Part shown: in pieces, positions 49,501-56,435 of the stretch
How positions within the stretch are numbered: the stretch's first letter is position 1
Layout of the letters: every line of letters begins with the position of its first letter
DNA from: Bacteroidota bacterium
GTDB lineage: Bacteria > Bacteroidota > Bacteroidia > Flavobacteriales_D > Crocinitomicaceae
Length of the DNA: 64,000 bases
Reading direction: 5' to 3'
NCBI GenBank assembly: GCA_024280295.1
Contig: JAJRQK010000016.1
Location: forward strand, 25,369-89,368
The notes under the pieces: model-generated
The model's input: the letters and a program-made list of their open reading frames with translations, nothing else
The model's database searches: none
What the model was told of the DNA's origin: nothing
Position numbers and translations under genes: made by a program

Positions 49501-49676
49501 TTCATCTCAATGGCGGCTTTATTTGTGAAAGTCATTGCAATAATGTGTGCAAACGAATCAGTACTTCTGCCTTGACCGATTAATAGTTCAATGTACTCTT
49601 TTACTAGATGATACGTCTTCCCACTTCCAGCAGAAGCATTGAAAATTTTGAGTGGAATAGTACGTTTTTCGTTCAT
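46545..49676 (-). CDS. AddA/RecB-like UvrD-family helicase-nuclease
   Basis: This 1043-residue protein should process double-strand DNA ends for recombination. Superfamily 1 helicase motifs run in order: Walker A 'ASAGSGKTYHL' (about 15-25), 'AMTFTNKAAIEM', DExx 'LLDEFQDTSRLQW', 'VGDPKQSIYRFKNG', 'ELENNWRSSP', 'VMTIHKSKGLEFPVVI' and 'LCYVGMTRPIERLYI'. The C-terminus has a PD-(D/E)xK nuclease, with 'VIRPDKIIV', 'ILLDFKTG' and 'QINQYKSTL' as the acid-acid-Lys and Gln motifs. No addB-like partner is next to it in this window: upstream is the divergent mbnP-like gene. Many Bacteroidota carry the two subunits close together, so the partner must be elsewhere. Confidence 0.88.
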   Translation of the reverse strand: MNEKRTIPLKIFNASAGSGKTYHLVKEYIELLIGQGRSTDSFAHIIAMTFTNKAAIEMKERIISALDQISSPIIFDNKANELTKDLANDLGIEIEKVISRCKNVLKLILHRYEDFHVMTIDKFNLRLIKSFGRDLDLPADFEVVLDETVLIEQIVDDLFNQLGEEGNLNLNELIFRYAKSNLEDESSWDFRRELVDFGKILQSEKNSKLVARLLEMDFSTEQYGRLQYQRKTLNAEYQTKVHRLRELHHSGIYSSESIHGGSTTINGIAKIINVTNFPYGKDHLALIGKTVAKNMDKEDTSTKSFPPEVRTELIAINEYWESKLEDYVSLDLFLKNFFNMALLQYMAEALQRVEKEEQIIRISSFNTLISSLIQDEKAPFIYERLGTRFQHFLLDEFQDTSRLQWLNMVPLVHNSISEGHKNLIVGDPKQSIYRFKNGIAEQFVALPSLYNPEKDPKIASDSSYFESMGEVIELENNWRSSPSIVSFNNAFFEKLRVSLPESSAPFYSSVFQHPKSKVNGRIKIRSWEEKLTSEDLVPMIQESIEECLTQGFDPGDICILGSRNYQCNTWALQLTELGYKVVSSDSLLIHSNLRVKLAIAYLQLRLTPSGENEHKRFAELYCRTQEDSYNAYNQYILENKVKEGHRYRSFNRSQFLADHFGDYSDFFFKYESLYDLILSFYRMMKFNELSDPYLHHLADILFEFGQKRGPDLKQFLDDYFATKNKIAVQIPESKDAIKVMTIHKSKGLEFPVVILPSLDFKMEIKTTFLLESGDYLIYKKPTKNEVLTLLQETQRIEAEQILTDNVNLCYVGMTRPIERLYIFNAHEKANFGRLFHQTFEQIEGIQFDEGVLSYETQDGERSNNKKIVESEIMSPTQIQDNLWFPDISLQDRPELGANDYLSEEVQFGLQFHLLMSRIDDLDQIEKELTSTIDGGEVAKSNESRLRTKLNDLFKRDDYLNLFSGDHEILSEQAIILNSKEVIRPDKIIVKQNETILLDFKTGIPSAKDEKQINQYKSTLESMGYPNVSSYLFYTSIDELRLVG

Positions 49677-49780
49677 ATAATTAGCGTTGAGAACTAAATT
49701 AACTTTTTCTATTCAACTATTCGCATCAGAATACACGTTCGTTAATGAAAAATTCATTTTTCTAGCTGCATAAAATTCAT

Positions 49781-49788
49781 TAAATTTG
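49781..49788 (+). promoter_or_regulatory. -7 promoter box (TAAATTTG) for the mbnP/mbnH-like operon
   Basis: TAAATTTG is an exact TAnnTTTG match ending 6 nt before the ATG at 49795, so the mRNA would be nearly leaderless. No good TTG is seen at the -33 position, only a T-run. Confidence 0.45.
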
Positions 49789-49794
49789 TTAGTG

Positions 49795-50547
49795 ATGAAA
49801 CATGCTAAAATCTTATTCTCCCTAGGATTCTTTCTAATTCTTATTTCCTCGTGTAAAGACGATGTCGTTGGACCTCCTGATGAAATTATCGTAGATCAAC
49901 TAAAAATTACGGTTCAACCAACATTTAATGGTTCGAACCTATATCTCGATTCTGTTTATACTACTAGCGAAGGATATGATGTCAAATTTACTGAACTGAA
50001 ATTTTTCGCTGAGGATATCAAAGGAAACACGCAAATTCATAATGCCGCCCTATTTAATTACCGTGACAATGGGACATTACTTTTCCAGGTGGACGGAAAA
50101 CCAAGTGATGCTACAACATTAACTGCAAATCTTGGTGTTGGAGTTGTAAATCATAACGATCCTTCTGCTTTTCCAGTATCGAGTGTTCTGAATATCAGTA
50201 ATTCAGGAGACATGCATTGGAGTTGGAATCCAGGTTATATTTTTATGAAGGTAGAAGGTAAAGTGGATACCATTGCAGATGGTAATCCATTATTTGATCA
50301 TAATGTGGTTTTTCATATTGGCAAAGACATAAACCTTCAAACAATGTCATTTCCTAATCCAAACTGGTTAGAAGTTACGACCATGGTTCATCAATACTCA
50401 CTACAATTGGACATGTCAACATTCCTACAGAATGCAGGACAAAACATTGATTTAAAAGCGGAATTCAGTTCACATACAGCGGCTGGACAGGAGGTGTTGT
50501 CATTGAAAGTAATTGAGAATTTTAATGCAGCACTGAAGGAACTATAG
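49795..50547 (+). CDS. MbnP-like lipoprotein (predicted copper-associated)
   Basis: The 250-residue protein has a lipoprotein signal peptide with lipobox LISS-C (Cys20). The mature part matches the MbnP family layout: 'LKITVQPTFNGSNLYLDSVY' at the start, 'VKFTELKFFAEDIKG', and the diagnostic tryptophan-rich 'MHWSWNPGYIFMKVEG' with Trp142 and Trp144. A second half has 'NPNWLEVTT' (Trp191). MbnP proteins are periplasmic copper-related proteins, and in the studied case a Trp is converted to kynurenine by the diheme enzyme MbnH. The next gene, 12 nt downstream, is such a diheme protein, which supports the call. I used the second Met (MKHAK) because it gives a standard lipoprotein signal. Copper binding here is inference. 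Confidence 0.78.
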   Translation: MKHAKILFSLGFFLILISSCKDDVVGPPDEIIVDQLKITVQPTFNGSNLYLDSVYTTSEGYDVKFTELKFFAEDIKGNTQIHNAALFNYRDNGTLLFQVDGKPSDATTLTANLGVGVVNHNDPSAFPVSSVLNISNSGDMHWSWNPGYIFMKVEGKVDTIADGNPLFDHNVVFHIGKDINLQTMSFPNPNWLEVTTMVHQYSLQLDMSTFLQNAGQNIDLKAEFSSHTAAGQEVLSLKVIENFNAALKEL

Positions 50548-50559
50548 ATTAATAATTAG

Positions 50560-51633
50560 ATGAAATATTTGCTGGTATCGTTTCTTTTGTTTGCCGTTAT
50601 GCTTTCGTGTAGGAAGGATAAAGTGATGTATGTAGCCACACCCTTTGTATTGGAAATCCCATCGCACTTTCCGCAAATGATTATTCCATCGGACAATCCA
50701 ATGACAGTAGAAGGAGTGGAACTTGGCAGAAAATTATTCTATGAGAAAAAGTTAAGTGGCGACAACACAATTTCATGTGCTGAATGCCATTCTCCAGCTT
50801 CTGCCTACTCTGACCCGAATCAATACTCGACTGGCATAGATGGAGTTCAAGGTAGAAGAAACGCAATGGCACTAATTAATCTTGGATGGAATCAAGCTTT
50901 CTTTTGGGATGGGCGTGCAAAGACACTCGAAGAACAAATATTAATGCCCGTAGAAGATCCGATTGAAATGCACGAGACATGGACAAATGCCGTTTCTGAA
51001 TTAAAGGCATCTGTGGATTATAAGAACATGTTTTTCAAAGCCTTTGGAGAGGATGGAATCGATTCTACTAAAGTTGCAAAGGCGATCGCACAATTCCTAC
51101 GGACGATGATTTCGGGTTCGTCTAAATATGATGTGATGTACAAATTCGAAAATGGATTGTCATTGACATCAAATGAACAGTCGATTTATGAATCAGTGAC
51201 TCCTTCTCAATGGGCAGGTTATGACTTGTTTAAAAGCTTAAATGGAGCAGATTGTTTCCACTGTCACAATGGTCCGCTGATGCAAATTCATAAGTTTACA
51301 AACAACGGGTTAGATGCTACATTTACAGATTTGGGTAGAGGGGGAGTAACAGGTAATCCAAATGACAACGGTAAATTTAAAGTACCAACTTTGCGGAACA
51401 TTACTTATTCAGCTCCATACATGCATGATGGTCGACTGGCAACTTTGGATGATGTAATTGATCATTATTCTCACTTCATTCAGATGAGTCCAACGCTAGA
51501 TCCTTTGATTGAATTTGCAAGCCAAGGCGGAGTGCAATTGGATGCATTCGAGAAAGATTTGCTCAAACAGTTTCTGTTGACCTTGAGCGATGAAGAATTT
51601 GTGAATAATCCTGACTTTCAGGAACCAGAATAG
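50560..51633 (+). CDS. Diheme cytochrome-c peroxidase/MauG family protein (MbnH-like)
   Basis: The 357-residue exported protein has a lipobox-like 'VMLSC' (Cys17), so it is probably lipid-anchored. Two c-heme sites, CAECH (73-77) and CFHCH (232-236), are spaced as in bacterial diheme peroxidases. 'GRKLFYEKKLSGDNTISC', 'NLGWNQAFFWDGRAKTLEEQ' and 'VPTLRNITYSAPYMHDGR' are family signatures (read in part). The family includes cytochrome-c peroxidase, MauG and MbnH. Sitting 12 nt after an mbnP-like gene favours MbnH, which oxidises a Trp of its partner, over peroxide detoxification. The sequence alone does not decide between them. Confidence 0.85.
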   Translation: MKYLLVSFLLFAVMLSCRKDKVMYVATPFVLEIPSHFPQMIIPSDNPMTVEGVELGRKLFYEKKLSGDNTISCAECHSPASAYSDPNQYSTGIDGVQGRRNAMALINLGWNQAFFWDGRAKTLEEQILMPVEDPIEMHETWTNAVSELKASVDYKNMFFKAFGEDGIDSTKVAKAIAQFLRTMISGSSKYDVMYKFENGLSLTSNEQSIYESVTPSQWAGYDLFKSLNGADCFHCHNGPLMQIHKFTNNGLDATFTDLGRGGVTGNPNDNGKFKVPTLRNITYSAPYMHDGRLATLDDVIDHYSHFIQMSPTLDPLIEFASQGGVQLDAFEKDLLKQFLLTLSDEEFVNNPDFQEPE

Positions 51634-51669
51634 ATTATTATAATTTGATTGCACACGCTAAACTAGATT

Positions 51670-53094
51670 ATGATTGACGAAAGAAGATTGACAACGGAAG
51701 AGAAAGCATTAAAAGTCAACTTGACACCAGATATTTATGGTTGCTTTGCCGAAATTGGAGCAGGCCAAGAAGTTGCCGCAAATTTCTTTAAAGCTGGTGG
51801 TAGTTCAGGAACAATTGCCTATTCGCATTCAGCTTATGACATGAAAGTATCTGATTCTTTTTATGGATCAGGGTCAAGATATGTCTGCGAAGATCGTTTG
51901 GAAACAATGCTGAAAGCGGAATACCGCACATTACAAGAACGCTTACCAGCGAAGTACGAAGAATCACGATTTTTTGCTTTCTGCAATACTGTTGAATCGT
52001 TGAATTATCATAAAACGAATCAAGGTCATGGATGGGTAGGAATACGTTTTCAACTCAATCAAGGTAAGAAGCCCAATGATGTCATTTTACACATAAAAAT
52101 GCACGACATTGGACATAAATCGCAACAAGAGGCACTTGGAATTCTTGGAGTGAATTTGATTCATGCATCTTACTTCCATAGCAATGATTTAGATGAGTTT
52201 CTTGAAAGTATAGTGCATCGCTTGCCTAGAGATCGCATGGAAATAGATATGTTAAGTGTTTCTGGGCCCGATTTTGAAGATATTGACAATCGAATAATTG
52301 CATTAAACCTTGTGAAAAGAGGAATCACTGATGCTACAATGTTCGGTTTGAGCGGTAAAGTGAAACAGCCTGCTGCCGAATTGTATAAGAAAAACATTCT
52401 ATTAGCGCGTGGACGTTTTCGCCCTGTTACTAAAGTGCACATCGATATGATCGAGCGGGGGAAAGAACAATTTCTCAAAGAAGAGGGTGTTGATCCAGAA
52501 AAAGTGAGGGTTGTGGTTGAACTGACACTGAAAGATTTAACCGCTGATGGTAAAATTTCAGATAAGGATTTTGTTGATCGAGCAGAACTTTTAGGAACAC
52601 TTGGGTATACGGTAATGATCTCGAATTATCTCAAGCATTATAAGATGGTAGATTATCTCTCATCTATTTCCAAAGGTTATCAAATGGGAGCCATTGTTGG
52701 GGTCTATAATCTTCAGACAATTTTTGATGAGAAATATTATGATAACCTCCCTGGCGGATTACTTGAAGCATTTGGTCGTGGTTTCGGCCGGAAAGTGAAA
52801 ATCTTCGTTTATCCAGCAAATAATGTCGAAACAGGAGACCTTTATGATTTATACAACATCGATATTGCACCAAATTTAAGAGGATTACTACAATACATGA
52901 AAGACAACAATAAACTGGAGGCGTTTGAGAGTTATGACCCAAAATTATTACATATTTTATCAGATGACGTGTTAGATAAAATTCACGCAGAAGCTTCTTC
53001 TTGGGAAAATGACGTTCCGTCTGAAGTTGTAAAAGCGATTAAGCATTATGGGCTTTGCGGATATAAAAAGAAATCGGCACTTGTTTCGAAGTAG
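51670..53094 (+). CDS. Conserved Bacteroidota protein of unknown function
   Basis: The 474-residue protein has no signal peptide, barrel strands or TonB box and should be cytoplasmic. It begins 'MIDERRLTTEEKALKVNL' and has conserved-looking blocks: 'CFAEIGAGQEVAANFFKAGG', 'TNQGHGWVGIRFQL', 'DMLSVSGPDF', 'KNILLARGRFRPVTKVHIDM' and 'LPGGLLEAFGRGFGRKVKIF'. From memory, relatives are often labelled 'TonB-dependent receptor' or 'nicotinic acid mononucleotide adenylyltransferase' in databases. Neither label is supported by anything I can see, since there is no HxGH nucleotidyl-transfer motif and no barrel. It is followed by a WYL regulator 5 nt downstream. Confidence 0.8.
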   Translation: MIDERRLTTEEKALKVNLTPDIYGCFAEIGAGQEVAANFFKAGGSSGTIAYSHSAYDMKVSDSFYGSGSRYVCEDRLETMLKAEYRTLQERLPAKYEESRFFAFCNTVESLNYHKTNQGHGWVGIRFQLNQGKKPNDVILHIKMHDIGHKSQQEALGILGVNLIHASYFHSNDLDEFLESIVHRLPRDRMEIDMLSVSGPDFEDIDNRIIALNLVKRGITDATMFGLSGKVKQPAAELYKKNILLARGRFRPVTKVHIDMIERGKEQFLKEEGVDPEKVRVVVELTLKDLTADGKISDKDFVDRAELLGTLGYTVMISNYLKHYKMVDYLSSISKGYQMGAIVGVYNLQTIFDEKYYDNLPGGLLEAFGRGFGRKVKIFVYPANNVETGDLYDLYNIDIAPNLRGLLQYMKDNNKLEAFESYDPKLLHILSDDVLDKIHAEASSWENDVPSEVVKAIKHYGLCGYKKKSALVSK

Positions 53095-53099
53095 AACTT

Positions 53100-54092
53100 A
53101 TGCCAAACATTAAAAATGCTCTTATTCGCTATCGTATCATCGACAAAGCGATTCGAAATAAGTATAACCCCTATCCTAGTAAAATGGATTTACGTGAAGC
53201 ATGTGAGGAATCATTGTACGGTAGTATTGGTGGAGAGCATATTTGCAACTCAACAATAGAAAAGGACATGTCTGCGATGAAGATGGAGCATGATGCACCT
53301 ATAAAATACAGCAAACGAGAAGCTGGTTATTATTACGTAGATCCTAATTTTTCTATTAATGATATTCCTTTAACGGACGATGATTTAGCGTCAATTAGTT
53401 TTGCTGCTAAAACATTGATGCAGTTCCGTGATGTTGATTTATTTAAGCAATTCGGCAATGCAATCGATAAAATTGTTGGTCACGTGGAAGTCACTCAAGA
53501 AGGTGGAGCGCAGTTTATTCAGTTTGAACAAGCAATTGCGAATAGGGGGAATGAATATTTGTCGCCATTACTAGAAGCGATAAAGCAATCACTCTGGGTA
53601 GAATTCGATTATTCGAGTTTCGTTTCTGGAAAATCAAAGCAGAGACGAGTAATACCATTATTGCTGAAAGAGTATAGAAATCGTTGGTATTTGATTTCGC
53701 ACGATGGTGATAAGAATGACTTTATTACGTATAGCTTAGATCGATTGTCAGAATTAAATGTTACATCTGAAAAAGCAGCGTATCCCCCGGACTTCAAACC
53801 AGAGAATTATTTTAAGTATGCAGTAGGAATAACCAGTGGCAACGAAGACCCCGATGAAGTCGTTTTTGAAGCATCAACTGTTGCAGCAAAATATATTGCT
53901 TCTCTGCCATTTCATGCTTCTCAGAGAATTCAAAAAGAATCAATAAAAAGGGTAACTTTTTCTTTAACAGTGAATGTTTCAGAAGAATTAATTCGTGCAT
54001 TGTTGAGTTATGGTGGAGAAGTAAAGATCATCAAGCCAAAATCGTTGAAATCTGAAATTGGACAACGTGCACGAGCAATTTTAGATCAATAA
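53100..54092 (+). CDS. WYL-domain transcriptional regulator
   Basis: The 330-residue protein starts with a winged-helix-like region (about 1-80; 'NALIRYRIIDKAIRN', 'HICNSTIEKDMSAMKMEHDA'). The WYL domain (about 145-230) follows, with the signature in 'YRNRWYLISHDGD' and 'YSLDRLSEL', then a C-terminal WCX-like extension ('FEASTVAAKYIASLPFHASQ', 'ELIRALLSYGGEVKIIKP'). WYL proteins sense nucleic-acid or nucleotide ligands in several systems. It sits 5 nt after the conserved unknown and is probably co-transcribed, so it may regulate that gene or the downstream region; this is inference. Confidence 0.88.
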   Translation: MPNIKNALIRYRIIDKAIRNKYNPYPSKMDLREACEESLYGSIGGEHICNSTIEKDMSAMKMEHDAPIKYSKREAGYYYVDPNFSINDIPLTDDDLASISFAAKTLMQFRDVDLFKQFGNAIDKIVGHVEVTQEGGAQFIQFEQAIANRGNEYLSPLLEAIKQSLWVEFDYSSFVSGKSKQRRVIPLLLKEYRNRWYLISHDGDKNDFITYSLDRLSELNVTSEKAAYPPDFKPENYFKYAVGITSGNEDPDEVVFEASTVAAKYIASLPFHASQRIQKESIKRVTFSLTVNVSEELIRALLSYGGEVKIIKPKSLKSEIGQRARAILDQ

Positions 54093-54101
54093 ACGTTTTC
54101 T

Positions 54102-54129
54102 GCGTTAAGGGTAGCAGCGGCATCCTTTT
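54102..54129 (+). repeat. Dispersed 28-nt intergenic element, copy B
   Basis: This copy lies 9 nt past the WYL gene stop and shares most positions with copy A (1486-1513) and with the inverted copy C (62682-62709). The 3' half CGGCATCCTTTT is invariant. Further on, CCAACCGACAATG and AT-rich sequence fill the 164-nt gap without another gene. Confidence 0.6.
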
Positions 54130-54256
54130 TCCCAAAAAAGATACAGCGAATAACCTAACCCAAAGGGTAACACCCAACCGACAATGAAACCTGGAGTAAA
54201 TACCAGATTCTTATTTCCACATTCAGCATTCTCATTATCTTAGCAAAAAAACATAA

Positions 54257-55030
54257 ATGGAACTCATCACAACGATTAAAAATGGAGTCTGCGAGCTGAA
54301 ATTGAATCGCCCAGACGTATTTAATTCTTTCAATCAAAAACTTGCATTCGATTTGCAAAAGGCATTGGATGATTGTGAAAAAAGCGATAAAGTTCGAGCA
54401 ATTGTTATTACTGGAGAGGGAAAAGCATTTTGTGCGGGTCAAGATTTAGCGGAAGCAATGGATCCTGATGGACCTGAGTTGAAATCAATTGTAAAAGATC
54501 ATTACAACCCAATCATTCTTCGAATTCGTGCAATTGAGAAGCCAATTATTGCTGCCGTAAATGGTGTAGCCGCTGGAGCTGGAGCAAACATTGCACTCGC
54601 ATGTGATATTGTTATAGCAACTGAAAGTGCAAGTTTTATACAAGCATTTTCAAAAATAGGATTGATACCAGACTCTGGCGGAACATTCTTTTTGCCAAGA
54701 ATTGTTGGAATGCAAAAAGCATTGGCGTTAATGATGACAGGAGATAAAGTTTCGGCGAAAAATGCAGAGGCAATGAATATGATTTACAAGTTCGTTCCAG
54801 ATGATGAGTTTTCCGAAGTGGTGACGAAATTTGCAGAGAAATTCGCGAAAATGCCCACACGAGGCTTCGGATTGACAAAAAAAGCAATCAACGCAACTTG
54901 GACGAATGATCTTTCTGCTCAACTTGCCGTCGAGGAAAAACTACAAGCAGAGGCTGGAAGTACATACGATTTTAAAGAAGGGTGTAACGCATTTTTAGAA
55001 AAACGTCGCCCTGAGTTTAAGGGAGAGTAA
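54257..55030 (+). CDS. Enoyl-CoA hydratase/isomerase family protein (PaaG-like)
   Basis: This is a crotonase-fold enzyme of 257 residues. The oxyanion-hole segments are 'GKAFCAGQDLAEAM' (about 56-69) and 'GVAAGAGANIALACDIVIA' (about 100-118). The active-site region 'GLIPDSGGTFFLPRIVG' has the Asp seen in PaaG-type isomerases. 'AGQDL' and 'LIPDSGGT' favour the ring-epoxide isomerase PaaG of phenylacetate breakdown or a close enoyl-CoA hydratase. Its neighbour is a 3-hydroxyacyl-CoA dehydrogenase, so at least two beta-oxidation-type steps are encoded together. No other paa gene is in the window, so I leave the symbol empty. Confidence 0.88.
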   Translation: MELITTIKNGVCELKLNRPDVFNSFNQKLAFDLQKALDDCEKSDKVRAIVITGEGKAFCAGQDLAEAMDPDGPELKSIVKDHYNPIILRIRAIEKPIIAAVNGVAAGAGANIALACDIVIATESASFIQAFSKIGLIPDSGGTFFLPRIVGMQKALALMMTGDKVSAKNAEAMNMIYKFVPDDEFSEVVTKFAEKFAKMPTRGFGLTKKAINATWTNDLSAQLAVEEKLQAEAGSTYDFKEGCNAFLEKRRPEFKGE

Positions 55031-55198
55031 GCGTTAGCTTACGAGAAGCAAACGGTAGAGCAGTCTTCAAAAGCGTTAGCTTACGAGAAGCAAACGGTAG
55101 AGCAGTCTTCAAAAGCGTTAGCTTACGAGAAGCAAACGGTAGAGCAGTCTTCAAAAGCGTTAGCTTACGAGAAGCAAACGGTAGAATTGCTTCAATAA
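55031..55198 (+). repeat. 42-bp tandem repeat, four copies, between paaG-like and paaH-like genes
   Basis: Three exact 42-bp units start at 55031, 55073 and 55115. A fourth at 55157 is identical for 29 nt, then diverges. Each unit contains an imperfect hairpin: CGTTAGCTT and AAGCAAACG pair at 8 of 9 positions around ACGAG. The array begins directly after the upstream stop codon. In that frame it would encode repeats of ALAYEKQTVEQSSK ending at a TAA (55196-55198), but there is no start codon. Confidence 0.95.
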
Positions 55199-55216
55199 AT
55201 TAAAATTAGACATAGT

Positions 55217-56371
55217 ATGATAGTAGGAGTATTGGGTGCAGGAACGATGGGATCTGGAATAGTTCAGGTAGCAGCACAAAATGGCCATCAAGTCGTTTTG
55301 GTTGACTTAAACGAGCAAGTTTTACAAAAATCGAAAGAGAAATTGGCAAAAATCATGGCGCGACTGGTTGAGAAAGGTCGTGTGTCTGAAGATGATGCGA
55401 CATCCACTCAATCACGGATCACTTACAGTCAAGATGTCCATGATTTCAAAGCCTGTGGAATTGTCATTGAAGCAATTGTTGAGGATCTTGGAATAAAAAG
55501 CAAAGTGTTTTCTCAGCTGGAACAAATCGTTCCAAAAGGCTGCATTCTTGCCTCAAATACATCTTCTTTGTCTATTGCATCGATTGCGGCATCTTTAAGT
55601 GATTCTTCCATAGCAATTGGAGTTCATTTTTTCAATCCTGCGCCATTAATGCCTTTGGTTGAAATTATTCCTGCTGTCCAAACTTCCGAAGAAACATTGA
55701 CCTCAACAAGATCACTGATAGATGGTTGGGGAAAGGTGACGGTTATTTGTAAAGACACTCCTGGGTTTATTGTGAATCGTGTGGCACGTCCATTTTATGG
55801 TGAAGCACTTCGGATTTATGAGGAAGGAATTGCAGATTTCGCGACAATCGATTGGGCTATGACTTCAATTGGTGGATTTAGAATGGGACCGTTTACTCTG
55901 ATGGATTACATTGGAAATGATGTCAATTACGTCGTTACTGAAACCGTTTTTGCAGCATTTTACTATGATCCGAGATACAAACCATCATTTACACAAAAAC
56001 GCTATTCGGAAGCGGGATATTTAGGTCGGAAATCAGGCAGAGGTTACTTTAATTATGCGGAAGGTGCGGTGAATCCTTCTCCAATAGAGGATGTGAAAGT
56101 TGGGCGGGAAATTTTTGAGCGCATATTGGTCATGTTGATTAACGAAGCAGTTGATGCTGTTTTCTTGAACATCGGTTCAAAAGAAGCAATTGATCTTGCG
56201 ATGACAAAAGGTGTGAACTACCCGAAGGGTTTATTGGCTTGGGCAGATGAACTCGGATTGGATTTTGTACTGGCTAAGTTGCAATCAATGTTCGAAGAAT
56301 ATGGTGAAGATCGTTATCGGCCAAGTCCGCTATTGCGGCGAATGGTGCGCGACGGGAAAACTTTTTTCTAA
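55217..56371 (+). CDS. 3-hydroxyacyl-CoA dehydrogenase (PaaH/PaaC-like)
   Basis: This enzyme oxidises 3-hydroxyacyl-CoA with NAD+. The 384 residues have the Rossmann 'GVLGAGTMGSGIVQVAAQ' at the very start, 'SNTSSLSIASIA', the catalytic His in 'GVHFFNPAPLMPLVEI', 'KDTPGFIVNRVARPFYGEAL' and a second dehydrogenase C-domain (about 290-384; 'LVMLINEAVDAVFLNIGS', 'GVNYPKGLLAWADELGL'). Length fits the short Bacteroidota form with two C-terminal domains. It follows the PaaG-like gene after the repeat array, so a shared transcript is likely. Confidence 0.9.
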   Translation: MIVGVLGAGTMGSGIVQVAAQNGHQVVLVDLNEQVLQKSKEKLAKIMARLVEKGRVSEDDATSTQSRITYSQDVHDFKACGIVIEAIVEDLGIKSKVFSQLEQIVPKGCILASNTSSLSIASIAASLSDSSIAIGVHFFNPAPLMPLVEIIPAVQTSEETLTSTRSLIDGWGKVTVICKDTPGFIVNRVARPFYGEALRIYEEGIADFATIDWAMTSIGGFRMGPFTLMDYIGNDVNYVVTETVFAAFYYDPRYKPSFTQKRYSEAGYLGRKSGRGYFNYAEGAVNPSPIEDVKVGREIFERILVMLINEAVDAVFLNIGSKEAIDLAMTKGVNYPKGLLAWADELGLDFVLAKLQSMFEEYGEDRYRPSPLLRRMVRDGKTFF

Positions 56372-56435
56372 AATTAACGATTCAACTTGAACCAAATTAG
56401 GTAGTTATCTGTACTTTTAAGCAAAGCACTTCATT

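Noticed and set aside
50560..51633. Plain cytochrome-c peroxidase for hydrogen peroxide removal
   Set aside because: Not excluded, but the adjacent mbnP-like gene makes an MbnH-type role the better reading.
51670..53094. TonB-dependent receptor label for the 474-residue protein
   Set aside because: No signal peptide, no plug or barrel strands, no TonB box and only 474 residues.
55031..55198. The 42-bp repeats as a CRISPR array
   Set aside because: The units are directly adjacent with no spacers between them, and no cas genes are present.
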